Assembly: GCF_011742875.1 (NCBI RefSeq)
Contig: NZ_JAAQTL010000001.1
Location: 2,604,001 to 2,668,000, forward strand
Source: Luteibacter yeojuensis
GTDB lineage: Bacteria > Pseudomonadota > Gammaproteobacteria > Xanthomonadales > Rhodanobacteraceae
DNA length: 64,000 nt
Direction: 5' to 3'
Part shown: piece after piece, positions 8,930 through 16,559 of the stretch
How the letters are laid out: every line of letters starts with the position of its first letter
Position numbering within the stretch: position 1 is the stretch's first letter
The notes under the pieces: generated by a model
Seen by the model: the letters and a program-made list of their open reading frames with translations, nothing else
Databases searched by the model: none
Told to the model about the DNA's origin: nothing
Translations under genes and position numbers: made by a program

Positions 8930-8995
8930 ATGCCGTGCCTACTTCGGTCCGCACCCTCTTCCGCAGGAGATGGCAGGCGACGCCGCGTGCCATGA
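8930..8995 (+). CDS. Candidate leader peptide (21 residues) upstream of the TonB receptor
   Basis: Begins at ATG 8930 with a strong ribosome site AGGGGAG 7 nt upstream. The peptide is MPCLLRSAPSSAGDGRRRRVP, with four consecutive Arg codons (AGG CGA CGC CGC) just before the end. Its stop overlaps the ATG of a second mini-ORF (8992-9039, MTPRRRPHEASTTMR). Not similar to anything I know. It may be a translated regulatory leader for the receptor, since a terminator-like hairpin follows. It could also be a chance ORF. Confidence 0.35.
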   Translation: MPCLLRSAPSSAGDGRRRRVP

Positions 8996-9072
8996 CGCCG
9001 CGCCGTCGTCCGCATGAAGCGTCGACGACGATGCGATAAGCCACCACTCCCGGTATCCCGACCGCCGTGTCC

Positions 9073-9122
9073 CGGCGGAACGTCCGCGTGCCGCGCGGAC
9101 GCGGGGCCTGCCGTCTTTTTTT
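9073..9122 (+). terminator. Terminator-like hairpin in the TonB-receptor leader (possible attenuator)
   Basis: Inner perfect 8-bp stem CGTCCGCG/CGCGGACG (9081-9088 and 9094-9101, loop TGCCG), extended by an outer CGGCGG/CCTGCCG stem (9073-9078 and 9107-9113, one bulged T), followed at once by TCTTTTTTTC. No gene on this strand ends upstream, so it either attenuates transcription of the receptor or ends a small RNA. Confidence 0.55.
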
Positions 9123-9154
9123 CTCGTCCCGTTTCACTTACAGGAGGGTCTTTC

Positions 9155-12100
9155 ATGCAGTACGCAATCCGTTCTTCGGCGGCGGCCCGTCGCCGGCTCG
9201 CCACGGCGGTGGCCTTCGCCATCGCCGCCGGAGCCGCCGGCGGCGCACTCGCGCAGAGCAACGCCACCGGCTCGATCTTCGGTTCGGCCACACCGGGCGA
9301 TGTCGTGCACATCGAGAACACGGCCACCGGTCTCCGCCGCGACATCACCGTCGATGCCAGCGGACGTTACCGCGCCAACTCGCTGCCGATCGGCAGCTAC
9401 GACGTGTCCCTGATGCATAACGGCGCCGCGGTCGACTCGCACAAAGGCGTGCAGACCTCGATCAGCCAGGGCACCGACGTGTCGTTCGCCTCCACCGCGG
9501 CCGATGCCACCGTGCTCGGCAGCGTCCAGGTCACCGCCAACAGCCTGCCCAGCATCGACGTCAGCTCGGTCGACTCGCGCACCGTGCTCTCCGCCGACCA
9601 GCTCGCCAAGCTGCCCATCGCGCGCACCTCGATCAGCTCGGTCGCGCTGTTGGCACCAGGTACCACGCCGGCCGTGCGCGGCTACGGCAACGCCCTCTCC
9701 TTCGGCGGCTCGTCGGCTTCGGAGAATGCCTATTACATCAACGGTTTCCAGGCCACCAACCCGCTGACCGGCGTGAGCTCGCGCCAGCTTCCCTATGACG
9801 CGATCGATCAGGAGCAGGTGCTGATCGGCGGCTATGGCGCGGAATACGGCCGCTCCACCGGCGGCGTGATCAACGTGGTATCCAAACGCGGCTCCAACGA
9901 GTGGAAGGGCGACGTGCAGGTGCTGTGGTCGCCGGACTCGCTCCAGCAGCAGCCGCGCAATATCGTGCAGCGCGATGGCACCCTTCTCCAGCGCGGTAAT
10001 CCGTACACCTGGCGCGACCAGGAGAACCTGCAATATTCCGGATCGCTGGGCGGCGCCCTGATCAAGGACAAGCTGTTCATCTTCGCCGCCGCCGACTGGA
10101 TCAAGCAGACCGGCAACTACACCGGCCCGAGTTCGGTGAGCGACGACGAACGCGACAGCAACAAGACCACGCGCTGGCTCGGAAAGATCGACTGGAACAT
10201 CACCGACAACAATATCCTCGAGTTCACCGGCATAGGCGATACCGAAACGGCCGACCGCTCGATCTACGCCTACAACTACCAGACCGGCCGCGGCGACTAT
10301 CTCGGCCACCAGTACACCAAGAACTACAACGGCACGCAGACCAACGCGACGCCGGGCGGCAACATGTACATCGGCCACTACACGGGCTACCTCACGGACG
10401 ACCTTACCGTGAATGCGATGTATGGCCGCTCCCATTCCGATCACGAGCAGACCGTCGACTCCGCCACCGGCGAGGCGTGCCCTAGCATTACCGACAAACG
10501 ATCCGAATTCGCCGGCAACAAGCAGACGGGTTGCACGGTCGGTTCCACCACCTCGCTGCTGCCGGGCTCGAAGGACAGTACCCGGGGCTGGAGCGTGAAC
10601 ATCGAATACCGGCTCGGCGATCACGACCTGCGTGCCGGCGTGGACAATTACGTCCTGCGCGCGACGTGGGGCGCCGTGCCCGTGGGCGGCACCGGTTACA
10701 CGTACAACGACCTGGGCGATGGCCAGGCCATTCGCGACCGCCTGACCAACCTCGGCCTCGACCCGGCCTTGTACAACCCGGCGAACTTCGCCAACGGTTA
10801 CTACGTGGAGTCGACCGCGTTGTCCACGGGCACCTCGGCCCGGACCGACCAGCGCTCGCAGTTCGTCGAAGATAACTGGCAGGTGTCCGACCGCTGGCAC
10901 GCGTATATCGGCCTGCGCAACGAGCAGTTCACCAACTACAACGGCTCCGGCCAGGCCTACGCCAACGCCCGGCACCAGCTCGATCCGCGACTGGGCGTGT
11001 CGTGGGACGTCTATGGCGACAGCTCGCTAAAGATCTACGCCAACGCGGGCCGTTATCACCTCGGCCTGCCTACGTCCGTCGCCGTGCGCGGTGCCGGTCC
11101 GTCGACCTTCCCGTCGCAACTCTATGGCTTCACCGGCATAGATCCCAGCAACGGCACGCCGACCGGCCTCGTCGAAGGACCGTACTCGGATGTCTACTAC
11201 AAGAATGGCGCCAACGGCACGCCACCGGATGCCAAGACGGTATCGGCCCAGGGCCTGCACTCGTACTACCAGGACGAATACATCCTCGGCTTCGACAAAC
11301 AGCTCGCCGATAACTGGACCTTCGGCGCCAAGGCGATGTATCGGAAGCTCCGGAGCCTCATCGACGACACCTGCGACTCCCGTCCCCTGCAAGCGTGGGG
11401 CGACGCCAACGGCCTGTCCGACGAAGTGGCGGCCGGCATCGGCCGCAGCACGGGTTGCTGGCTGTTCAACCCGGGCCGCGCCAACACGTTCACGTTGTCT
11501 CCCGCCGCGGGACAGTATCTGAGCGTCCCCCTCAGCGCGGATGCACTGGGCTTTCCGAAGCCCTCGCGCCATTACTACATGGTCGACCTGTACCTCGAAC
11601 ACCAGTTCAGCGACAAGTGGTACGGAAAGGTCGATTACACGTACTCGCGCAGCTACGGCAACTCCGAAGGCCAGCTCGATTCGAACATCGTGCAGGCCGA
11701 CGTCTCGACGACCGAGAGCTGGGACTTCCCGGAAATCATGGAGAACACCAACGGCGACCTGCCCAACGACCAGAAGCACCAGCTTCGCATCTACGGAACC
11801 TATGCCCCCACCGACGAATGGCAGTTCTCGACGGTGACCCGCATCGCCTCGGGCTATCCGGTGAGCTGCCTGGGCCTCCGCCCGGAATCGGCCGGCGGCG
11901 ACCCGTACGGCTACGGCGGCAATTACTTCTGGTGCAACGGCGAGCCCGCGCATCGCGGTACGTTCGGCCGCACGCCCTGGACGTATACGGTGGACGTGAG
12001 CGCGGCTTGGAAGCCGGCCTTCGCCGCGCACAAGCTCACGTTCACCGCCGATATCTTCAACCTGCTCGGCAAGCAGCGTGCGACGCAGTACTACGAGTAC

Positions 12101-12205
12101 GGCGAAACGGACGCCGGTGTGGCCGACCCGCAGTACAAGAGCGCCCGTTCCTTCCAGGATCCGCGTTACGTCCGCTTCGGTGCACGCTACGACTTCACGC
12201 TCTAA
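9155..12205 (+). CDS. Oar-like TonB-dependent outer-membrane receptor
   Basis: 1016 residues from the ATG at 9155, chosen because of the AGGAGGG site 7 nt upstream and the clean signal peptide (MQYAIRSSAAARRRLATAVA, cleavage after GGALA); the frame is open further upstream, back to 9014. Domains in order: carboxypeptidase-regulatory-like fold at about 35-115 (TGSIFGSATPGDVVHIENTATG), TonB plug at about 130-250 (AYYINGFQATNPLTG, then YGAEYGRSTGGVINVVSKRG), and a large beta-barrel ending YVRFGARYDFTL. It imports a substrate using TonB-ExbBD energy. Substrate unknown; no transport or catabolic partner genes are adjacent. Confidence 0.9.
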   Translation: MQYAIRSSAAARRRLATAVAFAIAAGAAGGALAQSNATGSIFGSATPGDVVHIENTATGLRRDITVDASGRYRANSLPIGSYDVSLMHNGAAVDSHKGVQTSISQGTDVSFASTAADATVLGSVQVTANSLPSIDVSSVDSRTVLSADQLAKLPIARTSISSVALLAPGTTPAVRGYGNALSFGGSSASENAYYINGFQATNPLTGVSSRQLPYDAIDQEQVLIGGYGAEYGRSTGGVINVVSKRGSNEWKGDVQVLWSPDSLQQQPRNIVQRDGTLLQRGNPYTWRDQENLQYSGSLGGALIKDKLFIFAAADWIKQTGNYTGPSSVSDDERDSNKTTRWLGKIDWNITDNNILEFTGIGDTETADRSIYAYNYQTGRGDYLGHQYTKNYNGTQTNATPGGNMYIGHYTGYLTDDLTVNAMYGRSHSDHEQTVDSATGEACPSITDKRSEFAGNKQTGCTVGSTTSLLPGSKDSTRGWSVNIEYRLGDHDLRAGVDNYVLRATWGAVPVGGTGYTYNDLGDGQAIRDRLTNLGLDPALYNPANFANGYYVESTALSTGTSARTDQRSQFVEDNWQVSDRWHAYIGLRNEQFTNYNGSGQAYANARHQLDPRLGVSWDVYGDSSLKIYANAGRYHLGLPTSVAVRGAGPSTFPSQLYGFTGIDPSNGTPTGLVEGPYSDVYYKNGANGTPPDAKTVSAQGLHSYYQDEYILGFDKQLADNWTFGAKAMYRKLRSLIDDTCDSRPLQAWGDANGLSDEVAAGIGRSTGCWLFNPGRANTFTLSPAAGQYLSVPLSADALGFPKPSRHYYMVDLYLEHQFSDKWYGKVDYTYSRSYGNSEGQLDSNIVQADVSTTESWDFPEIMENTNGDLPNDQKHQLRIYGTYAPTDEWQFSTVTRIASGYPVSCLGLRPESAGGDPYGYGGNYFWCNGEPAHRGTFGRTPWTYTVDVSAAWKPAFAAHKLTFTADIFNLLGKQRATQYYEYGETDAGVADPQYKSARSFQDPRYVRFGARYDFTL

Positions 12206-12238
12206 GCCATAACAAGAAAAGAAAACACTCCCCAGATT

Positions 12239-12270
12239 GGCCGCTCCCTGGGAGGGGGCGGCCTTTTTTA
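12239..12270 (+). terminator. Intrinsic terminator of the TonB receptor
   Basis: Stem GGCCGCTCC / GGGGCGGCC (one G-U pair) followed by TTTTTTTA, 33 bp after the stop codon. Confidence 0.8.
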
Positions 12271-12332
12271 TGGTTCATCACGCATTACCGGGGAAGGCGA
12301 CGGGCCGGCCTGCGAGCGCAGTGGACTCGCTA

Positions 12333-13217
12333 CTACACCGTGGCCGGTTCGCGGCGCAGCATCCGAGGACCGAGGACGAATACCGCCACGCCGAAGAGCA
12401 TGGCAACGATGCCAGCCCATATGGCCATGTCGAAACGCTCGTCGAAAACAAGAGACGAGGTGGCAATGCCGGATACCGGAACGATGAGCGATAGCGGCGC
12501 GACCTGCGCCGATGGATAGGTCTTCATCAGATCGTTCCAGACCTTGTAGCCGAAGATCGTCGTGACATAAGACTGGAACAACACCGACCCGGCGGCCCGT
12601 GGCGTCAATCCTTCCAGAAGGCTCACGAACGGCGCCGCACCATGCTGGAGCCAGGTGAGGAGAAACAACGCAGGCGCCGAGAACACGCTGGACCACACGA
12701 CGAAGGCCAGCATGTCGCGGGGCTTGCACCGCTTCACGATGAGGTTGCAGGCACTCCAGCTGAACGCGGCAAGAAGCACGAGAGCCATCCCGGACGTCGT
12801 GGCGGCACCTTCGGTATAAACGATCACCAGCGCCAGCCCGGTCCCGGCGAACGCCATGCCCGCCCACTGTGGCGCGCCGATGTGCTCGCGAAAGAAGCCG
12901 GCGCTGAGGATAACGGTGAAGAAGGCACTGAACTGCAGCACAAGCGATGACAATCCAGGTGAAAGCCCCTTAGCCATGGCCAGGTTCACGACCCACCAGA
13001 GGCCCACGCCGAACAGAACGCCGTAGACTGCCAGTGCGCCGATCCCGACGTCTCGCGGCCTGCGCAGAAAGAACACCAGGGGAAAGGCCGTGAAAGTGAA
13101 GCGCAGCGCCGTGAGAAGGAAAGGATCGAGGTCTCGCAGCCCTGCTTCGATCACGGAAAAGTTGCTCCCCCAGATCACCGTCACGAGAATGCCGAGAAGA
13201 AGATGGCGGACCTTCAT
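12333..13217 (-). CDS. EamA-family (DMT) metabolite exporter
   Basis: 294 residues, ten predicted transmembrane segments in two EamA repeats (about 5-135 and 147-285), with the typical first-helix sequence VTVIWGSNFSVIEAGL and the second-repeat VLLAAFSWSACNLIVKR. The drug/metabolite transporter superfamily mostly exports amino acids or small metabolites. Its start codon overlaps the stop of the upstream oxygenase by 4 bp (ATGA), so the two are translationally coupled, which suggests export of a product made or modified by that enzyme. This is inference. Confidence 0.85.
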   Translation of the reverse strand: MKVRHLLLGILVTVIWGSNFSVIEAGLRDLDPFLLTALRFTFTAFPLVFFLRRPRDVGIGALAVYGVLFGVGLWWVVNLAMAKGLSPGLSSLVLQFSAFFTVILSAGFFREHIGAPQWAGMAFAGTGLALVIVYTEGAATTSGMALVLLAAFSWSACNLIVKRCKPRDMLAFVVWSSVFSAPALFLLTWLQHGAAPFVSLLEGLTPRAAGSVLFQSYVTTIFGYKVWNDLMKTYPSAQVAPLSLIVPVSGIATSSLVFDERFDMAIWAGIVAMLFGVAVFVLGPRMLRREPATV

Positions 13218-13912
13218 ACCTGGACTTCCACGGAACGCGGTGGAGTTACTCCATCGTAGACAAAGCTATCGAACGACTCGTGTCGCCATGTATCGCCACG
13301 CACGTAATAGTTGAGCACGGCCGAGATCTTTCGCTCGTTTACCGTTGGCTCACAATCATGCAGGACTTCACGCCCCTTCATGACAAGAAGTGAGCCAGCG
13401 GTCGCATGAATGGATCGCCGCTCGGTCCATTGCCCTTTCGCCGGGTGGGACCGGGGAATCTGCATGCGTAAAGGGGCTTCGCGATTCGTCGTCAGGAACA
13501 ACAGGACCGTGACGCCATTGGTATCGTAATGCTCACCAAGCGTACCCCCGCCGGGCGGATAGACCTTGATGTTGATGTCTGAACGAGGATAAGGGGAAAG
13601 CACAACATCCTGGGATGTCATCGAAGAAATCAGCGGAAGCACTGCCTGATATACCGCCGTGAGTTCCGGAAGGTGACGACGAATGTCGTCACCTTCGAAG
13701 ATGTGGTGAAGATAGCGCCCGCCGGAATCGGATACCGCTTCCGTTCCCAGCCCTTGATGATCGACCAGCTTTACCCGGCCCTCGCCTATCAGACGCTCGA
13801 TCCGCTCGACCAATACGGCGCAGAGCTCGTCCGCCATGACACCATCTATGACCGTGACGTAGTCGTAATGGTATTCGCGCATATGCCGCGCAAGATCGAA
13901 TCCAGTGTGCAT
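13214..13912 (-). CDS. 2-oxoglutarate/Fe(II)-dependent oxygenase
   Basis: 232 residues from ATG 13912, chosen for its GGAGAG ribosome site; a longer frame with 29 more residues lacks a good site. The Fe(II) facial triad is readable: GEHYDTN (His-x-Asp), the distal His in EVLHDCEP, and an Arg in NERKISAVLNYYV for 2-oxoglutarate binding. This is the prolyl-hydroxylase-like fold. Substrate unknown. It is the first gene of a two-gene unit with an EamA exporter. GC is clearly lower than in flanking genes (61 of 120 bases in 13561-13680 by hand count), suggesting acquisition by transfer. Confidence 0.82.
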   Translation of the reverse strand: MHTGFDLARHMREYHYDYVTVIDGVMADELCAVLVERIERLIGEGRVKLVDHQGLGTEAVSDSGGRYLHHIFEGDDIRRHLPELTAVYQAVLPLISSMTSQDVVLSPYPRSDINIKVYPPGGGTLGEHYDTNGVTVLLFLTTNREAPLRMQIPRSHPAKGQWTERRSIHATAGSLLVMKGREVLHDCEPTVNERKISAVLNYYVRGDTWRHESFDSFVYDGVTPPRSVEVQV

Positions 13913-13969
13913 GCTCACTCTCCTCTCCGATGGCTGTAGCCAGGACGCTACTGACCGATCGGAAAAAGA

Positions 13970-13999
13970 GATATACGACAATTCTGAAATTGCGTTCAA
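13970..13999 (-). promoter_or_regulatory. Sigma70-like promoter of the oxygenase-exporter pair
   Basis: On the minus strand TTGAAC, 18-nt spacer, TATATC, with an expected transcription start about 50 bp before the oxygenase ATG. AT-rich surroundings support it. Confidence 0.5.
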
Positions 14000-14063
14000 A
14001 TGCCGTGACGGCCATCAAAGTTCGCCTTGCTATCGTCGCTCGCGAACAAATAGCTGGAGCTGT

Positions 14064-14849
14064 TTACTCCCCGTCGTCCTCGAAGCGCAGGTGTTTCACG
14101 CTTCGACCGTGACGGCGGACCAGCTTGAGCGCTTCGACACCGACCTTGATGTGGCGCTCGACGAAGGTCGCCGTGACCGCGGCGTCGCTGGTCTCGGTCT
14201 TCACGCCCTCGGGAATCATCGGCTGGTCGGAGACGAGGAGCAGCGCGCCACAAGGGATGTGATTGGCGAAGCCGGCGGCGAAGATCGTCGCGGTCTCCAT
14301 GTCGATCGCCATGCTGCGGGTGCGGCGCAGGTATTCCTTGAAGCCGTCGTCATGCTCCCAGACCCGGCGGTTGGTGGTGTACACGGTGCCGGTCCAGTAG
14401 TCGTGGCCGAGGTCGCGGATCATCGTCGACACGGCGCGCTGCAACTGGAACGCGGGCAGCGCCGGCACTTCGGGCAGCAGGTAATCGTTCGAGGTGCCTT
14501 CGCCGCGGATGGCGGCGATCGGCAGCACCAGGTCGCCAATGGCGTTCTTCTTCTTGAGGCCGCCGCACTTGCCGAGGAACAGCACGGCCTGCGGCTCGAT
14601 CACGCTGAGCAGGTCCATGACGGTGGCGGCGTTCGGGCTGCCCATGCCGAAGTTGATGAGGGTGATGCCGTCGGCCGTGGCGTTGGGCATGGGCCGGTCG
14701 CGGCCGCGTACTTCCACCCCATGCTCCTGGGCGAAGCGGTCCACGTAATGGCCGAAGTTGGTCAGCAGGATGTGCTGGCCGAAGGCCTCCAGGGGCGTGC
14801 CCGTGTAGCGGGGCAGCCAGTTGGAGACGATCTCGTTCTTGGTTTTCAT
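14064..14849 (-). CDS. amn: AMP nucleosidase (short form)
   Basis: 261 residues from ATG 14849, giving the start MKTKNEIVSNWLPRYTG. Phosphorylase-fold enzyme that hydrolyses AMP to adenine and ribose 5-phosphate. The core motifs are visible: TLINFGMGSPNAATVMDLL, AVLFLGKCGGLKKKNAIGDLVLP, and MAIDMETATIFAAGF with the conserved substrate-binding Met-Glu. Much shorter than E. coli Amn (about 480 residues), lacking its N-terminal regulatory domain, as is common in this order. Upstream extensions of the frame lack support. It is divergent from degV with 121 bp between. Confidence 0.88.
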   Translation of the reverse strand: MKTKNEIVSNWLPRYTGTPLEAFGQHILLTNFGHYVDRFAQEHGVEVRGRDRPMPNATADGITLINFGMGSPNAATVMDLLSVIEPQAVLFLGKCGGLKKKNAIGDLVLPIAAIRGEGTSNDYLLPEVPALPAFQLQRAVSTMIRDLGHDYWTGTVYTTNRRVWEHDDGFKEYLRRTRSMAIDMETATIFAAGFANHIPCGALLLVSDQPMIPEGVKTETSDAAVTATFVERHIKVGVEALKLVRRHGRSVKHLRFEDDGE

Positions 14850-14970
14850 GTCGAACCCGGATGCGCTTGCGCGGTGACCGGCGACGCCACGCCGGCGGAG
14901 TGCCAAATTCAGTCGTGCAAGTGTAGCATCCGGCATGAAGGGCCCGAGGGGCCTTCGAGCGGGGTGACCG

Positions 14971-15915
14971 ATGCGGATCGGCGTGGCGATCGATGCGGCC
15001 TGTGACGTGCCGCATGACTTCCTGGAGCGTAACGGCATCGCCATGATGCCCATCGCGGTGAAAGTCGACAACCAGCGGTTCAAGGACGATCGCGACCCGG
15101 CGGAGATCCAGCGTTTCCGCGACCAGAAACTCGGCAGCCGAAGCCATTCGGCCGAAACCGAGGCCAGCTCGGTCGAGGACGTGCAGACCCTCTTCCTCGA
15201 CCGCCTGGTGAAGGAGTACGACTGCGTCATCTGCCTGACCATCATGGCGACGCGCAGCCCCATCCACGACAACGTGATCAAGGCGAGCTTCGCGATCCTC
15301 AAGAACTACCGCCCGATTCGCGAGGCGGCGGGACTGAGCGGCCCCTTCCTGATGCGCGTCGTCGACACGCGCAACATCTTCGCCGGCTCAGCGCCGGCCA
15401 TCGCGGAAACGGTGCGGATGATCCAGACCGGCCGCTCGCCGGCCGAGGTGCGCGAGCGGGCGGCGCAGATCGCCGACTGCTCCTACGGTTACATGCTGCC
15501 GCGCGACCTGAACTATCTGCGTTCGCGCGCGCGCAGCAAGGGCGACCGCAGCGTGAGCTTCCTCAGCTCGATGCTTGGGACGGCACTCGACATCAAGCCG
15601 ATCCTGCGCGCCCATCGGGGCGAGACGGGACCGGTGGGCAAGGTCCGCGGCTTCGAGCAAGGCGCCCTGTCGCTTTTCGAATACGCATCGAGGCGCGTGC
15701 AGGCCGGGCTCCTGGTGCCGTCGCTCTCGCTCAGCTACGGCGGCGACCTCGACGAGATGCGCAACCTGCCCGGCTACACTGGCCTCGTTCGAGCCTGCGG
15801 CGATGCCGGCGTGCAGATCCTCGAAAGCCCCATGGGCATCACCGGCATGGTCAATGTCGGCGAAGGCGCGATGACCCTCGGGCTCGCTTCCGAGGACCAC
15901 GTGGCCGAGTTCTGA
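14971..15915 (+). CDS. DegV family protein (fatty-acid-binding fold)
   Basis: 314 residues. DegV proteins bind a fatty acid and, in some bacteria, work with fatty-acid kinase FakA. Readable features are GVAIDAACDVPHDFLERNGIAMMPI at the N-terminus, with the expected D-ac-D pattern; the segment FLSSMLGTALDIKPIL, matching the family's LKIKPIL region; and GDAGVQILESPMGITGMVNVGEGAMTLG at the C-terminus. A ribosome site GGGGTGA precedes the ATG. The stop is 2 bp before the next start, so it is cotranscribed with the DUF4124 gene. Physiological role in Proteobacteria unclear. Confidence 0.85.
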   Translation: MRIGVAIDAACDVPHDFLERNGIAMMPIAVKVDNQRFKDDRDPAEIQRFRDQKLGSRSHSAETEASSVEDVQTLFLDRLVKEYDCVICLTIMATRSPIHDNVIKASFAILKNYRPIREAAGLSGPFLMRVVDTRNIFAGSAPAIAETVRMIQTGRSPAEVRERAAQIADCSYGYMLPRDLNYLRSRARSKGDRSVSFLSSMLGTALDIKPILRAHRGETGPVGKVRGFEQGALSLFEYASRRVQAGLLVPSLSLSYGGDLDEMRNLPGYTGLVRACGDAGVQILESPMGITGMVNVGEGAMTLGLASEDHVAEF

Positions 15916-15917
15916 GC

Positions 15918-16559
15918 ATGCGTATCCTTCGCTGGGCCGTCGCGGCGACTGCATGCCTGGCCATCGGCGCGGCGACGGCCGAGACCGTCTACAAGTGCGA
16001 AGCGGGTGGCCGCACGATCTACCAGCAGACACCGTGCGCGAAGGGCCAGCGCCAGCAGACGATCCGGTTGCAGGATGCGGCGCCGGCTGTCGATCGCCCC
16101 GCCCCGGCGGGCGTACCCCCGCCTGCAACGGAGGAAGCGCCGCCAACCGCTCCGCCGGGGCCTTCCGCGCCGCCTCCGACGCTGTTCGGTTGCATACGGG
16201 CCACCGATGGCAAGCCTTACACGAGCGACAACGGCAACCCGGAACCGTACATGGCACCGTTCGGCGTCCTTGGCGCGGTGAGCCAGCCGCTGGCGGACAC
16301 GTACGGCAACCGTGGCTCGGCCGTCGCCTCCGCCCCCGAACTCAACCGCGGCAAAGGCAATGTCGCAGGCATCGCCACGAGCAACTACGTGTGGGTGCAG
16401 GATCAGTGCCGGCAGCTCTCGCCAGCGGAGGCCTGCGCCGCGCTGCGCGACGAGTCGGAAGCGAACCAGCGGTCGATCCGGAATGCGTTCAAGAGCGAAC
16501 GCGGACCGCTCGAGGCGAAGGACGCGCGGTTACAGAAGCAGCTGCAAGGCTGCCGATAG
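15918..16559 (+). CDS. Exported DUF4124 domain protein
   Basis: 213 residues with a signal peptide (cleavage after GAATA) and an N-terminal DUF4124 domain (ETVYKCEAGGRTIYQQTPCAKGQ, residues 21-45, with the paired Cys). A Pro-rich linker (about 57-90) and a C-terminal region with three Cys (FGCIRATDGKPY, DQCRQLSPAEACAALRDES) follow. Function unknown; the domain is found in periplasmic proteins of many Gammaproteobacteria. Its last 157 bp are overlapped on the opposite strand by the extended tail of the Hsp70-like gene. Confidence 0.82.
   Translation: MRILRWAVAATACLAIGAATAETVYKCEAGGRTIYQQTPCAKGQRQQTIRLQDAAPAVDRPAPAGVPPPATEEAPPTAPPGPSAPPPTLFGCIRATDGKPYTSDNGNPEPYMAPFGVLGAVSQPLADTYGNRGSAVASAPELNRGKGNVAGIATSNYVWVQDQCRQLSPAEACAALRDESEANQRSIRNAFKSERGPLEAKDARLQKQLQGCR

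Larger units (their letters stand above)
8705..9154 (+). other. 450-bp leader/promoter region of the TonB-dependent receptor
   Basis: Divergent region between the antiporter and the TonB receptor. It contains a direct repeat ACGTAATA (8757-8764 and 8778-8785, 21 bp apart), tandem Arg-rich mini-ORFs (8930-8995 and 8992-9039, joined by an ATGA overlap), and a terminator-like hairpin with a T7 tract (9073-9122) that ends 32 bp before the receptor start. No known riboswitch class was recognised. Confidence 0.55.

Noticed and set aside
7130..8995. 621-codon plus-strand open frame opposite the Na+/H+ antiporter
   Set aside because: Charged, low-complexity composition typical of antisense frames in GC-rich DNA. 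The antiporter on the other strand has clear family motifs.
8705..9154. Cobalamin riboswitch in the TonB-receptor leader
   Set aside because: No B12-box-like conserved segment could be recognised, despite the terminator-like hairpin.
9014..9154. Upstream start of the TonB receptor at 9014
   Set aside because: It would add 47 residues (MKRRRRCDKPPL...) before a good signal peptide and lacks a ribosome site. ATG 9155 has AGGAGGG.
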